Origin: DATFVA01 sp963711455
GTDB taxonomy: Bacteria > Bacteroidota > Ignavibacteria > Ignavibacteriales > Ignavibacteriaceae
Reading direction: 5' to 3'
NCBI GenBank assembly: GCA_963711455.1
Contig: CAVQEH010000004.1
Span: 620,001 to 684,000, forward strand
DNA: 64,000 nucleotides
The position numbers and the translations under genes were made by a program. The notes under the pieces were generated by a model. It searched no databases and had not been told where the DNA came from. It was given only the letters and a program-made list of their open reading frames with translations. Positions 44,793 to 53,676 of this stretch are shown in pieces (within the stretch, counting starts at the first letter, position 1; every line of letters starts with the position of its first letter).

Positions 44793-47700
44793 TTAAACAT
44801 CATAATTCAAAACCGGGCTCAGCCATTTCTCTGTTTCTTCAAGACTCATTCCTTTGCGTTTGTGATAATCGAGTACCTGGTCTTTCCCTATTTTTCCCAC
44901 ATTAAAATATTTTGCTTCGGGATGAGCAAAATACAACCCGCTTACAGAAGCCGCGGGATACATTGCAAGGTTCTCGGTTAATCTTATTGAAGTATTTTTT
45001 TCAACTTCAAGTAAATCGAAGATTGTCGTTTTTTCTGTGTGATCCGGTTGTGCAGGATAACCGGGAGCTGGGCGAATACCCTGATACTTTTCTTTTATCA
45101 AATCAGCATTTTTAAATTCTTCTTCGGGAGAATAACCCCAGTATTTTTTTCTCACAAGTTCATGAAGATGTTCGGCAAAGGCTTCTGCCAACCGGTCTGC
45201 CAGTGCTTTAACCATTATACTGTTGTAATCATCGTGCTCTGCTTCGAATTTATTTACAAGCTCACCGGTTCCAATTCCTGCTGTTACTGCAAATGCACCG
45301 ACCCAGTCAATCCTGCCGGATTCTTTCGGAGCAATAAAATCAGACAATGCAAGGTTAGGCAGTTTATCGGTTTTCTTAGTCTGAGATCTGAGTGTATGAA
45401 GAATTCGCTTTACACCCTTACGGCTTTCATCAGTGTAAATCTCAATATCATCACCAACTGAATTAGCAGGAAAAATTCCCAAAACTCCATTTGCGGTAAG
45501 CAGCTTTTCTTTAATTATTTTATCAAGCAGCTTGTTTGCATCATCAAAAAGTTTTTTCGCTTCATATCCATATTTTCTATCATCAAATATTGCAGGGTAT
45601 TTTCCTTTCATTTCCCAGGTAAGGAAGAACGGCGTCCAGTCAATATAATCTTTCAGTATATCTAGAGAGAAGTTTTTCAGTAAAGTTACTCCTTGCTTTT
45701 CCGGTTTTATAATCCGGGTTTTTACCCAATCGGTTTTTGAACTGTTTTTTCTCGCATCTTCAATAGTTAAAAGATGGTCTTCTCCTTTTTTTCTGTTATG
45801 CATTTCACGAAGATTTGAATATTCGGCTTTTACCTGTTCAATAAAATTGGACGAAACAGTTTCATCGGGATTTATAAGATTGCTTACAACCGGAACACTT
45901 CGTGATGCATCAAGAACATGAATAACAGGTCCGGAATAGTTAGGCGCAATCTTTACAGCAGTGTGGATTTTCGATGTAGTGGCTCCGCCAATCAACAAAG
46001 GAGTTTTTAGTTTTCTTCTCTCCATCTCTTTTGCAACGTGAACCATTTCATCGAGAGAAGGCGTAATTAAACCGCTCAATCCAATTACATCAGCTTTTTC
46101 CTCTGCTGCCGTCTGAAGAATTTTATCAACAGGAACCATAACCCCGAGATCGATTACATTGTAATTATTACACCCAAGCACAACTCCAACAATGTTTTTA
46201 CCTATATCGTGAACATCACCTTTTACCGTTGCCATGATTATTTTTCCCGCCTCACGCGTATCTTTTGATTCTTCTTTTTCTTTTTCAATGTAAGGGATCA
46301 GATATGCGACTGCTTTCTTCATTACTCTTGCACTTTTAACTACCTGCGGCAGAAACATTTTCCCCGAACCAAACAAGTCCCCGACGACATTCATTCCATC
46401 CATTAAAGGGCCTTCAATTACTTCAATGGGCTTGTTATAAATTTTTCTCGCTTCTTCGGTATCCTTTTCGATGTAATCAACAATTCCTTTTATGAGAGCA
46501 TGCTTTAACCTTTCATGGACAGGTGCATTGCGCCATTCATCTTTTTTAACCTCTTCTTTTCCTTTTTGTTTAACGCTCTCTGCAAATTCAACTAGTTTTT
46601 CTGTTGCATCGGGTCTCCTGTTTAAAAGAACATCCTCAACTAACTGTAAAAGATCTTTTGGAATTTCCTCATAGACTTCAAGCTGTCCCGCGTTAACAAT
46701 TCCCATATCCATCCCGGCTTTAATTGCATGATATAGAAATGCCGAATGCATCGCTTCGCGAACGACATCATTACCGCGGAAAGAAAATGAAATATTGCTT
46801 ACTCCGCCGCTAACTTTTGCAAGTGGAAGATTCTGTTTTATCCATCGTGTGGCTTCGATATAATCAACAGCATAGTTATTATGCTCATCAATTCCAGTCG
46901 CAACTGTTAAAATATTAGGATCAAAAATTATATCCTGGGGAGGAAAGCCAACGTCATTCGTTAAAATATCATAAGCCCGTTTACAAACAGCAATTTTCTT
47001 TTCAAAAGAATCTGCCTGACCTTTTTCATCAAAAGCCATTACGATTATTGCCGCTCCGTACTGTAATATTTTACCTGCCCGTTCTTTAAAAACTTCTTCG
47101 CCTTCCTTTAAGCTTATCGAGTTAACAATTCCTTTTCCCTGCAGACATTTCAGCCCTTCTTCAATCACACTCCATTTCGATGAGTCAATCATTATAGGAA
47201 GCTTTGCTATATCCGGTTCAACAGCAAGAAGATTAAGGAATTTATTCATAACAACTTCCGAATCGAGAAGACCTTCATCCATATTTACATCAAGAACCTG
47301 AGCTCCGCCTTCAACCTGGTCCCGTGCAACCGAAAGAGCATCCTCATAATTTTCTTCCTTTATTAATCTTGCAAATTTTTTTGAACCGGTGACATTCGTT
47401 CTTTCACCGATATTCATAAAATTTGAATCGGGACGCAAAACAACAGGTTCCAATCCACTTAATCGTAAATACGGTTCAATCTTTGGAATCTCCCTTGGTT
47501 TAATATTCGTTACAAAGTTTGAAATTGCTTTAATGTGTTCGGGAGTTGTTCCACAGCAGCCGCCAACAAGATTATAAAATCCCGCTTCTCCAAATTCCTT
47601 TAATATTCCCGACATCTTTTCTGCGGTTTCGTCATATTCCCCCATTTCATTCGGCAGACCGGCATTTGGGTAAACGTGAACAAAATAAGGAGCTATGCTT

Positions 47701-48488
47701 GAAATTTCCTCAAGGAAAGGGCGCATCTGCGTTGCACCGAGCGCACAGTTTAAACCTACACTTAAAATATTTTTTGTATGAGAGATTGAAATGAAAAATG
47801 CTTCGGTTGTTTGTCCTGAAAGAGTTCTTCCGCTTAAATCGACGATGGTTCCCGAGATGACAAGAGGAATTTCTTTTTTAGCTTCGTTTAAATATTCTTC
47901 AACACCGTAAATTGCAGCTTTTGAATTTAGAGTATCATAGATAGTTTCAATTAGAAGAATATCTGCGCCGCCTTCAGCCAGCCCTCTTGCCTGATCATAA
48001 TATGCCTTAGCCATTTCATCAAAAGTGACCAGACGAAATCCCGGGTCATTTACATTAGGGGAAAGGGAAAGTGTTTTATTTGTCGGACCCAGACTTCCGG
48101 CAACAAATCTCGGCTTGCCGGGGGTTTTTTTTGAGAATTCATCTGCGGCGACCCGGGCATTTTTTGCAGCAGCTAAATTTATTTCATAAACCAACTCTTC
48201 TGTTTTATAATCTGCCTGGGAAATTGCAGTACCATTAAAAGTATTAGTCTCAATTATATCAGCCCCGGCATCAAGGTACGCCCGATGGATATTTTGTATT
48301 ATCTCAGATTGAGTAAGATTTAATATTTCATTATTCCCTTTTAAATCCTTCGGGTGATTTTTAAATCTTTCACCCCGGAAATCTTCTTCAGTTAATTTGT
48401 GCTGCTGGATGAGAGTTCCCATTGCCCCATCAAATACAAGTATTCTTTCTTTGAGAAGCCTCTTTAATATATTATATTTTGATTCCAT
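44793..48488 (-). CDS. metH: Cobalamin-dependent methionine synthase
   Basis: This enzyme of about 1231 residues methylates homocysteine from methyl-tetrahydrofolate via cobalamin. The ATG at 48488 is preferred over a TTG one codon upstream. Domains in order are the homocysteine domain (ILVFDGAMGTLIQ, zinc Cys in GGCCGTTPEHI), the pterin domain (FMNIGERTNVTGSKKF), the B12 cap and B12-binding domain with DVHDIGKNIVG, where His ligates cobalt, and the C-terminal AdoMet activation domain (RPAPGYPAQPDHTEK). No cobalamin or SAM riboswitch is seen in the 133-base gap before hldD. Confidence 0.97.
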   Translation of the reverse strand: MESKYNILKRLLKERILVFDGAMGTLIQQHKLTEEDFRGERFKNHPKDLKGNNEILNLTQSEIIQNIHRAYLDAGADIIETNTFNGTAISQADYKTEELVYEINLAAAKNARVAADEFSKKTPGKPRFVAGSLGPTNKTLSLSPNVNDPGFRLVTFDEMAKAYYDQARGLAEGGADILLIETIYDTLNSKAAIYGVEEYLNEAKKEIPLVISGTIVDLSGRTLSGQTTEAFFISISHTKNILSVGLNCALGATQMRPFLEEISSIAPYFVHVYPNAGLPNEMGEYDETAEKMSGILKEFGEAGFYNLVGGCCGTTPEHIKAISNFVTNIKPREIPKIEPYLRLSGLEPVVLRPDSNFMNIGERTNVTGSKKFARLIKEENYEDALSVARDQVEGGAQVLDVNMDEGLLDSEVVMNKFLNLLAVEPDIAKLPIMIDSSKWSVIEEGLKCLQGKGIVNSISLKEGEEVFKERAGKILQYGAAIIVMAFDEKGQADSFEKKIAVCKRAYDILTNDVGFPPQDIIFDPNILTVATGIDEHNNYAVDYIEATRWIKQNLPLAKVSGGVSNISFSFRGNDVVREAMHSAFLYHAIKAGMDMGIVNAGQLEVYEEIPKDLLQLVEDVLLNRRPDATEKLVEFAESVKQKGKEEVKKDEWRNAPVHERLKHALIKGIVDYIEKDTEEARKIYNKPIEVIEGPLMDGMNVVGDLFGSGKMFLPQVVKSARVMKKAVAYLIPYIEKEKEESKDTREAGKIIMATVKGDVHDIGKNIVGVVLGCNNYNVIDLGVMVPVDKILQTAAEEKADVIGLSGLITPSLDEMVHVAKEMERRKLKTPLLIGGATTSKIHTAVKIAPNYSGPVIHVLDASRSVPVVSNLINPDETVSSNFIEQVKAEYSNLREMHNRKKGEDHLLTIEDARKNSSKTDWVKTRIIKPEKQGVTLLKNFSLDILKDYIDWTPFFLTWEMKGKYPAIFDDRKYGYEAKKLFDDANKLLDKIIKEKLLTANGVLGIFPANSVGDDIEIYTDESRKGVKRILHTLRSQTKKTDKLPNLALSDFIAPKESGRIDWVGAFAVTAGIGTGELVNKFEAEHDDYNSIMVKALADRLAEAFAEHLHELVRKKYWGYSPEEEFKNADLIKEKYQGIRPAPGYPAQPDHTEKTTIFDLLEVEKNTSIRLTENLAMYPAASVSGLYFAHPEAKYFNVGKIGKDQVLDYHKRKGMSLEETEKWLSPVLNYDV

Positions 48489-48621
48489 CAATTTATAACA
48501 GAATTATTTTTATTTAACAGGTTTATGGTTTTTTGCTTAAGCCGATAGCTTTATAAAGTTCACAAATATAACTAAATTGCCCCCTATTAAAAATCTACTA
48601 TAAAGGATAAAATTAGTTCAT

Positions 48622-49590
48622 ATGATAATTGTAACAGGAGGCGCAGGTTTTATCGGCAGCGCAATTGTCTGGCAGCTAAATAATCTCGGAAATACAGATA
48701 TACTAGTTGTTGATGAACTCGGTATGACAGACAAATGGAAAAATCTTGTTCCTTTAAAGTTCTATGATTTTATGAACAAGCTTGTTTTTATTGATAGACT
48801 GAATGAACTTGATTTTAATATTGAAGCAATTATTCATATGGGCGCAAACTCTTCAACAACAGAAAAGGATGCAGACCATCTTTTAACCAATAATTATGAG
48901 TACACTAAAAGATTGGCTGAATTCTGTATTCACAAGAACATACGCTTTATCTATGCCTCTTCAGCAGCAACTTACGGAGATGGTTCATCAGGATTTGACG
49001 ACAGTGAAAATTTTTCTACATCCCTTCGCCCGTTAAATATGTACGGTTATTCGAAAAACCTGTTTGATGTTAAAGCAGCAAGTGAAGGCTGGTTTAATAA
49101 AATTGTCGGTCTGAAATATTTTAATGTTTACGGACCGAACGAATATCATAAGGGCGATATGCGCAGTGTTGTTCATAAAGCATTTGAACAAATAAAAAGT
49201 TCCGGGAAAGTTAAATTATTCAAATCGATGAATCCAAAATACAAAGACGGCGAACAGATGAGAGACTTTATCTATATTAAGGATGCCGTTGATATGACAC
49301 TTTTCTTTCTTGACAACAAAAATATTTCCGGGTTGTTTAATGTGGGATCAGGGAAAGCAAGAACATGGAACGATCTTGCGAAAGCTATTTTTAAAACTTT
49401 GGATATGCCTGTAAATATTGAATACATTGAGCTGCCAGCGGAAATCGCTGACAGATACCAGTATTTTACGGAAGCAAAAATGGATAAAATAGAAAAAGCC
49501 GGTTATTCCGGCAAAACAAATTCTCTTGAAAACGGAGTAACCGACTATGTTAAAAACTACCTGCTAAAAAATCTTTACCTGGGGTATTAG
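48622..49590 (+). CDS. hldD: ADP-glyceromanno-heptose 6-epimerase
   Basis: This 322-residue short-chain dehydrogenase/epimerase makes ADP-L-glycero-D-manno-heptose for LPS inner core. It has the NAD motif VTGGAGFIGSAIVWQLN, the catalytic YGYSK (PLNMYGYSKNLFD) and GPNEYHKGDMRSVVHKAFEQI, which is specific to HldD. This supports a heptose-containing LPS in a Gram-negative cell. Its stop codon overlaps the stop of the convergent acidic gene by 4 bases. Confidence 0.94.
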   Translation: MIIVTGGAGFIGSAIVWQLNNLGNTDILVVDELGMTDKWKNLVPLKFYDFMNKLVFIDRLNELDFNIEAIIHMGANSSTTEKDADHLLTNNYEYTKRLAEFCIHKNIRFIYASSAATYGDGSSGFDDSENFSTSLRPLNMYGYSKNLFDVKAASEGWFNKIVGLKYFNVYGPNEYHKGDMRSVVHKAFEQIKSSGKVKLFKSMNPKYKDGEQMRDFIYIKDAVDMTLFFLDNKNISGLFNVGSGKARTWNDLAKAIFKTLDMPVNIEYIELPAEIADRYQYFTEAKMDKIEKAGYSGKTNSLENGVTDYVKNYLLKNLYLGY

Positions 49591-49895
49591 TTATAAGGCA
49601 CATCCTCGTCGTCCTCGAATAAATCATCTTCGTCATCCTCCTCGAAATCAAAGTCCTCTTCATACACATCATCCTCGTCCAAAGCATCTTCGTCCGGTTC
49701 TTCATCCTCTATATCATCATCTTCGTCATCCTCCTTATAATAATCGTCATCCTCCTCGTCTTCTTCATAATCATCATCATCTTCGTCCTTATCACGGGAT
49801 GCAAAAAAAGTTTTTACTTTTTCATCTTCCTCTTCAGAGTTAAACTCAAAAGGTATAAGTGGAAATTCTTCAGAGAAATTCAACTCACCATTCAT
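49587..49895 (-). CDS. Extremely acidic low-complexity protein
   Basis: The 102-residue product starts MNGELNFSEEFPLIPFEF and after residue 35 consists almost entirely of Asp, Glu and Tyr with scattered Phe (for example EDEEDDDYYKEDDEDDD). No repeat family is assigned. A strong AGGAG site precedes the ATG, and the first third has normal composition, so I judge it real. The gene overlaps hldD by 4 bases at the stop codons. A nucleic-acid mimic or chaperone-like role is possible but unsupported. Confidence 0.72.
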   Translation of the reverse strand: MNGELNFSEEFPLIPFEFNSEEEDEKVKTFFASRDKDEDDDDYEEDEEDDDYYKEDDEDDDIEDEEPDEDALDEDDVYEEDFDFEEDDEDDLFEDDEDVPYN

Positions 49896-50083
49896 TATTA
49901 TAGGTCTCCTTGTTTTTTTAATTAATCACTAAAAGATACACTCAAATATTTTCAAAATATTTTAAAGTGCAAAATCAAAATGAATTTAATTTAGATTTGG
50001 AACACATTTTTTATTTCCTCCCGGATAACATAAATTAGCTTTATTAGATTGTCAATATCATTCAACAAACACTATGGGAAAAG

Positions 50084-50587
50084 ATGAAACTTGCAACTTT
50101 ATGCTATGTAATGAATAAAAATAATAAAACCACACTCATGATACACAGAATAAAAAAAGAGAACGATTATCACGAAGGAAAATGGAACGGACTTGGGGGA
50201 AAATTCGAAGCTGGCGAAAGTCCTGAAGAATGTGCGATAAGAGAAATTAAAGAAGAATCAGGGTTGCTCGTAAAATCACCACGAATGCGTGGCTTTATTA
50301 CCTTCCCGAATTTTGATCAGGTTGATGACTGGTATGTTTTTATATTTACTGCCGATGAATATAAGGGTGAACTGATTGATTCGCCTGAAGGAAAGCTCGA
50401 GTGGATTCCTAATGATAAAGTTACAGAGCTTAATTTATGGGGAGGAGATAAAATTTTTCTTGAATGGCTTTATCCGGACAGGCTTGCCCGCCAGCCAAAG
50501 GTTGGCAAACCGGCAGGCGGGTTTTTCAGTGCAAAGTTTAATTATGAAAATGGAAAGTATAAAGATTATTCTGTATGTTTTTATTAA
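50084..50587 (+). CDS. Nudix hydrolase (MutT / 8-oxo-dGTPase-like) with in-frame insertion
   Basis: This 167-residue protein hydrolyses nucleoside diphosphates linked to another moiety. The Nudix box is at about 47-69 (GKFEAGESPEECAIREIKEESG). The C-terminal FFSAKFNYENGKYKDYSV fits the MutT-1 type that removes oxidised dGTP. Between EWLYP and FFSAKF is an extra segment, about 132-146 (DRLARQPKVGKPAGG), encoded by a GC-rich palindrome, not normally present in the family. It probably forms a surface loop, so the enzyme may still work. Confidence 0.85.
   Translation: MKLATLCYVMNKNNKTTLMIHRIKKENDYHEGKWNGLGGKFEAGESPEECAIREIKEESGLLVKSPRMRGFITFPNFDQVDDWYVFIFTADEYKGELIDSPEGKLEWIPNDKVTELNLWGGDKIFLEWLYPDRLARQPKVGKPAGGFFSAKFNYENGKYKDYSVCFY
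50487..50521. repeat. GC-rich palindromic element inside the Nudix gene
   Basis: Arms CCCGCCAGCC (50487-50496) and GGCAGGCGGG (50512-50521) pair with one mismatch around a CCAAAGGTTGGC-type loop. The nine bases GCCTGCCGG on the minus strand are shared with the 26789-26797 repeat. It adds about 15 codons in frame and contrasts in base composition with the AT-rich gene. Confidence 0.7.
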
Positions 50588-50659
50588 TTTTAGTTAATCA
50601 TAATCATATTCTTGATTAAATTATCTGCGATTAAGATCTTAATAAAATTGTTTTAATAA

Positions 50660-50918
50660 AAAATAAATGGATACACAGAACATTTCGAAGAAAATTATTC
50701 CGGTAATCCATGGTATGGAAATTCTTTTTCAGAAATGTTCAAAAATATTTTTGCTGATTATGCAGCCAAAAAAGTATCAGCGGAAAGTCATTCAATAGTA
50801 GAACTGGTCTATTGCATAATAACCTGGAGAAATTTGTCATTAAAAAATTGCAGGGTGAGAAAGATTATGATATTAAACAAAATGATGAAAACGACTGGAA
50901 GGTGAAGAAACTAAAATC
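50660..50918 (+). pseudogene. DinB-family gene remnant
   Basis: From about 50669 the frame reads GYTEHFEENYSGNPWYGNSF, then SAESHSIVELVYCIITWRN, matching the start of the DinB/DUF1572 type (GNPWYG ... HSI.ELV.HI..WR). After a one-base shift it continues FVIKKLQGEKDYDIKQNDEN then DWKVKKLKSQSE and abuts the end of the oxidoreductase gene. The start codon is lost or out of frame, there is a frameshift near 50832, and the 3' half is missing. Confidence 0.8.
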
Positions 50919-51902
50919 TCAATCAGAAATTTTCAGTACTATCTTCCCGATATTTTTATTTTCTTCCATATAATGATGAGCTTCAGCTACATCTTTCCAG
51001 TCAAATATTTTATCCACGACTGGTTTTAACGTTCCCTTTTCAAATTTTTCAAATGAATAATTTATGAATTCTTCGTTTAGCTGGATTTGATATTCTCTTG
51101 TTCTCGATCTTAAAGCTGAACCGATTATTGTTAGTCTCCTCATTAAAATTTGTCTAATATCTGCATTCTCAAATTTTGTCCCGCCAAGAGTTGCAAGCAT
51201 TATAAGTCTGCCATCTACTGAAAGAGAATTTAAGTTCTGCATAAAATAAGGACCGGAAATAAAATCGATTATTACATTAACACCTTTCCCATTTGTTAAC
51301 TCATTAATTTTTAATGCAAAATCTGTGTGCTTGTAATCTATAGCTTCATCAGCGCCCATTTCAAGACAAACGGTATGTTTATCCTTAGAAGCGGTGACAT
51401 AAATTTCCGCACCAATTAATTTTGCCATTTGAATTGCAGCAGTTCCAACTCCACTTGCCCCGGCATGGATTAAAATTCTTTCTCCCTTCTGCAGTTTTGA
51501 ATGACGATACAAAGCCTGGTAAGCCGTTAAAAAAACTTCGGGTATTGCAGCCGCTTCCTCGTAACTTAGATTGGGCGGAACCGGGTTAGCCATCATTTCA
51601 TTTATAACTGCAAATTCGGCATATCCCCCGCCGGGCAATAATCCAAATACCTTATCATCTTTCTTCCATTTCTTTACATTGCTTCCGGTTGAAAAAATTT
51701 CACCTGAAATTTCCAACCCAAGAATTTCACTTGCTCTTTTTGGCGGCGGATACTTGCCTTCCCTCTGCATTAAATCTGCTCTGTTTAAGGCTGCAGAATG
51801 TACCTTTACTAAAATCTCATTTTCCTTTGGAACCGGAGTCGGGACCTCATCTATTTTTAATAGATCGGCACCACCCGGGTTTTTAATAATGACGGCTTTC
51901 AT
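50919..51902 (-). CDS. NAD(P)H quinone oxidoreductase (PIG3/TP53I3-like)
   Basis: This 327-residue medium-chain reductase has the start MKAVIIKNPGGADLLKIDEV, the hallmark SAALNRADLMQREGKYPPP of the PIG3 group, LLPGGGYAEFAVI and the NADPH motif HAGASGVGTAAIQMA. Such enzymes reduce quinones by one electron. Its gene overlaps the upstream alpha/beta hydrolase by 4 bases, so the two are coupled. Confidence 0.92.
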   Translation of the reverse strand: MKAVIIKNPGGADLLKIDEVPTPVPKENEILVKVHSAALNRADLMQREGKYPPPKRASEILGLEISGEIFSTGSNVKKWKKDDKVFGLLPGGGYAEFAVINEMMANPVPPNLSYEEAAAIPEVFLTAYQALYRHSKLQKGERILIHAGASGVGTAAIQMAKLIGAEIYVTASKDKHTVCLEMGADEAIDYKHTDFALKINELTNGKGVNVIIDFISGPYFMQNLNSLSVDGRLIMLATLGGTKFENADIRQILMRRLTIIGSALRSRTREYQIQLNEEFINYSFEKFEKGTLKPVVDKIFDWKDVAEAHHYMEENKNIGKIVLKISD

Positions 51903-52693
51903 AATTTTAATTTTTTCAAAAAGTTTTCAATATACTTATTCACCGCATCCGGATTTTCTACAGGAGCTAAATGCCCTGCTTTAGGTATTGTATAAAATTC
52001 CGAATTGTGAATTTTATCTGCCATACCCATCATTACGTCGGGAGTTGTAAGAGTATCTTCATCTCCGCATAAAACCAGAGATGGAATATAGAGCTTTGAT
52101 AGATACTCCGTTGTGTCTGTTCTTGCTGCCATAGCCAAAAGACATCCTTTTATACCTGTCGGAGAAAAAATTTCTGATTCAGTCACCATTTTTTTAACGA
52201 GATCCTTTTTATTCTCGAGGGAACCTTCACAAAAACAGTTTGGAATGAAGTCTTCAACATATCTTTTGACCCCTTCTGAATTAATCTTTTTTATTCCAAG
52301 AGCACGATTAATCTTTCCCTCATTATTATCGGCTCCTGATTTTGTATCACAAAGAATTAATGCGCTGAATTTTTCTTCCAACCTTTCTACTGCTCTCAAC
52401 GAGATATATCCCCCCATTGAAAACCCGCACAAAACAGGCTTGCTCAGTTTCATTTCATTCATTACCATTTCAAGATCGTCAACAAATAACTCAAAAGTAT
52501 ATTGACCATCGCCGGGAGCGGAATCCCCCAAACCTCTTATGTCATATGTTATACAAAAGTAATTTGAACTAAATTTAGAAACCTGGTTTTTCCACATTTG
52601 ATGATCGAATGGAAAACCATGAATGAAAATAAACGGAATTTTACTTTCATCGCCTTCAATGAATATTGAAATACCATTTTTCTTTATATTCAT
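51899..52693 (-). CDS. Alpha/beta hydrolase
   Basis: This 264-residue hydrolase has the oxyanion region IHGFPFDHQMW, the nucleophile elbow GFSMGGY (Ser near residue 94), Asp in VLCGDEDTLTTP and His in KAGHLAPVENPDAV. The pattern fits the 3-oxoadipate enol-lactonase/esterase branch, but the substrate is not determinable. It is cotranscribed with the quinone oxidoreductase. Confidence 0.9.
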   Translation of the reverse strand: MNIKKNGISIFIEGDESKIPFIFIHGFPFDHQMWKNQVSKFSSNYFCITYDIRGLGDSAPGDGQYTFELFVDDLEMVMNEMKLSKPVLCGFSMGGYISLRAVERLEEKFSALILCDTKSGADNNEGKINRALGIKKINSEGVKRYVEDFIPNCFCEGSLENKKDLVKKMVTESEIFSPTGIKGCLLAMAARTDTTEYLSKLYIPSLVLCGDEDTLTTPDVMMGMADKIHNSEFYTIPKAGHLAPVENPDAVNKYIENFLKKLKL

Positions 52694-52742
52694 ATTCCTG
52701 ACTTTGGAAAATTTTTAACATCAATAAAATAAGGATAATAAA

Positions 52743-53591
52743 ATGAAAGTTAAATTATCAACTCTCGTCTTAATTCTGTTTGTGATTTCACGGGTTAACT
52801 TTGCGCAGGAAGATTCGGTCAAGTTGTATACATGGGTGCCGACAGCAGCGGCAGGCCTAAATTTAAGCCAGGTGGCTTTAAGCAACTGGACTCAGGGCGG
52901 GGATAATGCTGTTGCTATATCTTTATTTGGAACAGGCGGACTGAAGTATTATACACAGGATTGGAAATTTAAAAATGATTTGAAGCTTGCTTACGGAAGA
53001 ACAAAACTTGGAAGCCAGGATTACAGAACAACAGATAATGAATTATATCTTGAAAGTGTTCTTTCATATAACATTAACTGGGCAGTTGATCCGTATGTGG
53101 ATAACATTGTGAGGACAGCCGTAGGAACCGGCTATGATTATAAACAAGACCCAGCGGTTAAAACTGCTGCTTTTTTTGATCCCGGATACCTGACACAAAG
53201 TATAGGTTTTACTTATAATAAACTTGAAAATTTTACAACCCGTGTCGGCTTTGCTGTTCAGGAAACTTTTACTAACAAATACGTGCAATATTCCGATGAT
53301 CCAACGACACCTCAAATTGAAAAAACAAAAGTTGAAACCGGTCTGGAATCTGTGACGACAGCGGATATTACACTTCAACAGAATCTGCTTTATAAAAGTA
53401 ACCTAAGATTATTTTCCCGGTTTGAAAGTCTTGACGTGTGGGATGTAAGATGGGATAATTCCTTTGTCGCCAAATTCAATGATTATGTGAATGTTAATTT
53501 TTCGTTTTTATTAATTTATCAGAAAGATCAATCAGTAAAAACGCAGCTTAAGGAAGCTTTACAGCTTGGATTAACTTATACTCTTTTATAA
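52743..53591 (+). CDS. DUF3078 outer-membrane protein
   Basis: This 282-residue protein has a signal peptide ending RVNFAQ. The mature part begins with a WVPTAAAGLNLSQVALSNW motif and GGDNAVAISLFGTGGLKY, typical of DUF3078, and consists of alternating amphipathic strands ending LGLTYTLL, as in beta-barrels. Location in the outer membrane is inferred; function is unknown. Confidence 0.85.
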   Translation: MKVKLSTLVLILFVISRVNFAQEDSVKLYTWVPTAAAGLNLSQVALSNWTQGGDNAVAISLFGTGGLKYYTQDWKFKNDLKLAYGRTKLGSQDYRTTDNELYLESVLSYNINWAVDPYVDNIVRTAVGTGYDYKQDPAVKTAAFFDPGYLTQSIGFTYNKLENFTTRVGFAVQETFTNKYVQYSDDPTTPQIEKTKVETGLESVTTADITLQQNLLYKSNLRLFSRFESLDVWDVRWDNSFVAKFNDYVNVNFSFLLIYQKDQSVKTQLKEALQLGLTYTLL

Positions 53592-53676
53592 AATCATAAT
53601 TATAATAAGGTGCTTAGCTGTTTTTTATTTTGATGTTTTTTTCTAAAATGAAATAATAAAATCAGGATCTCAGAGT

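Noticed and set aside
48489..48621. Possible cobalamin or SAM riboswitch before metH
   Set aside because: The gap is only 133 bases and AT-rich, without the conserved stems of either class.
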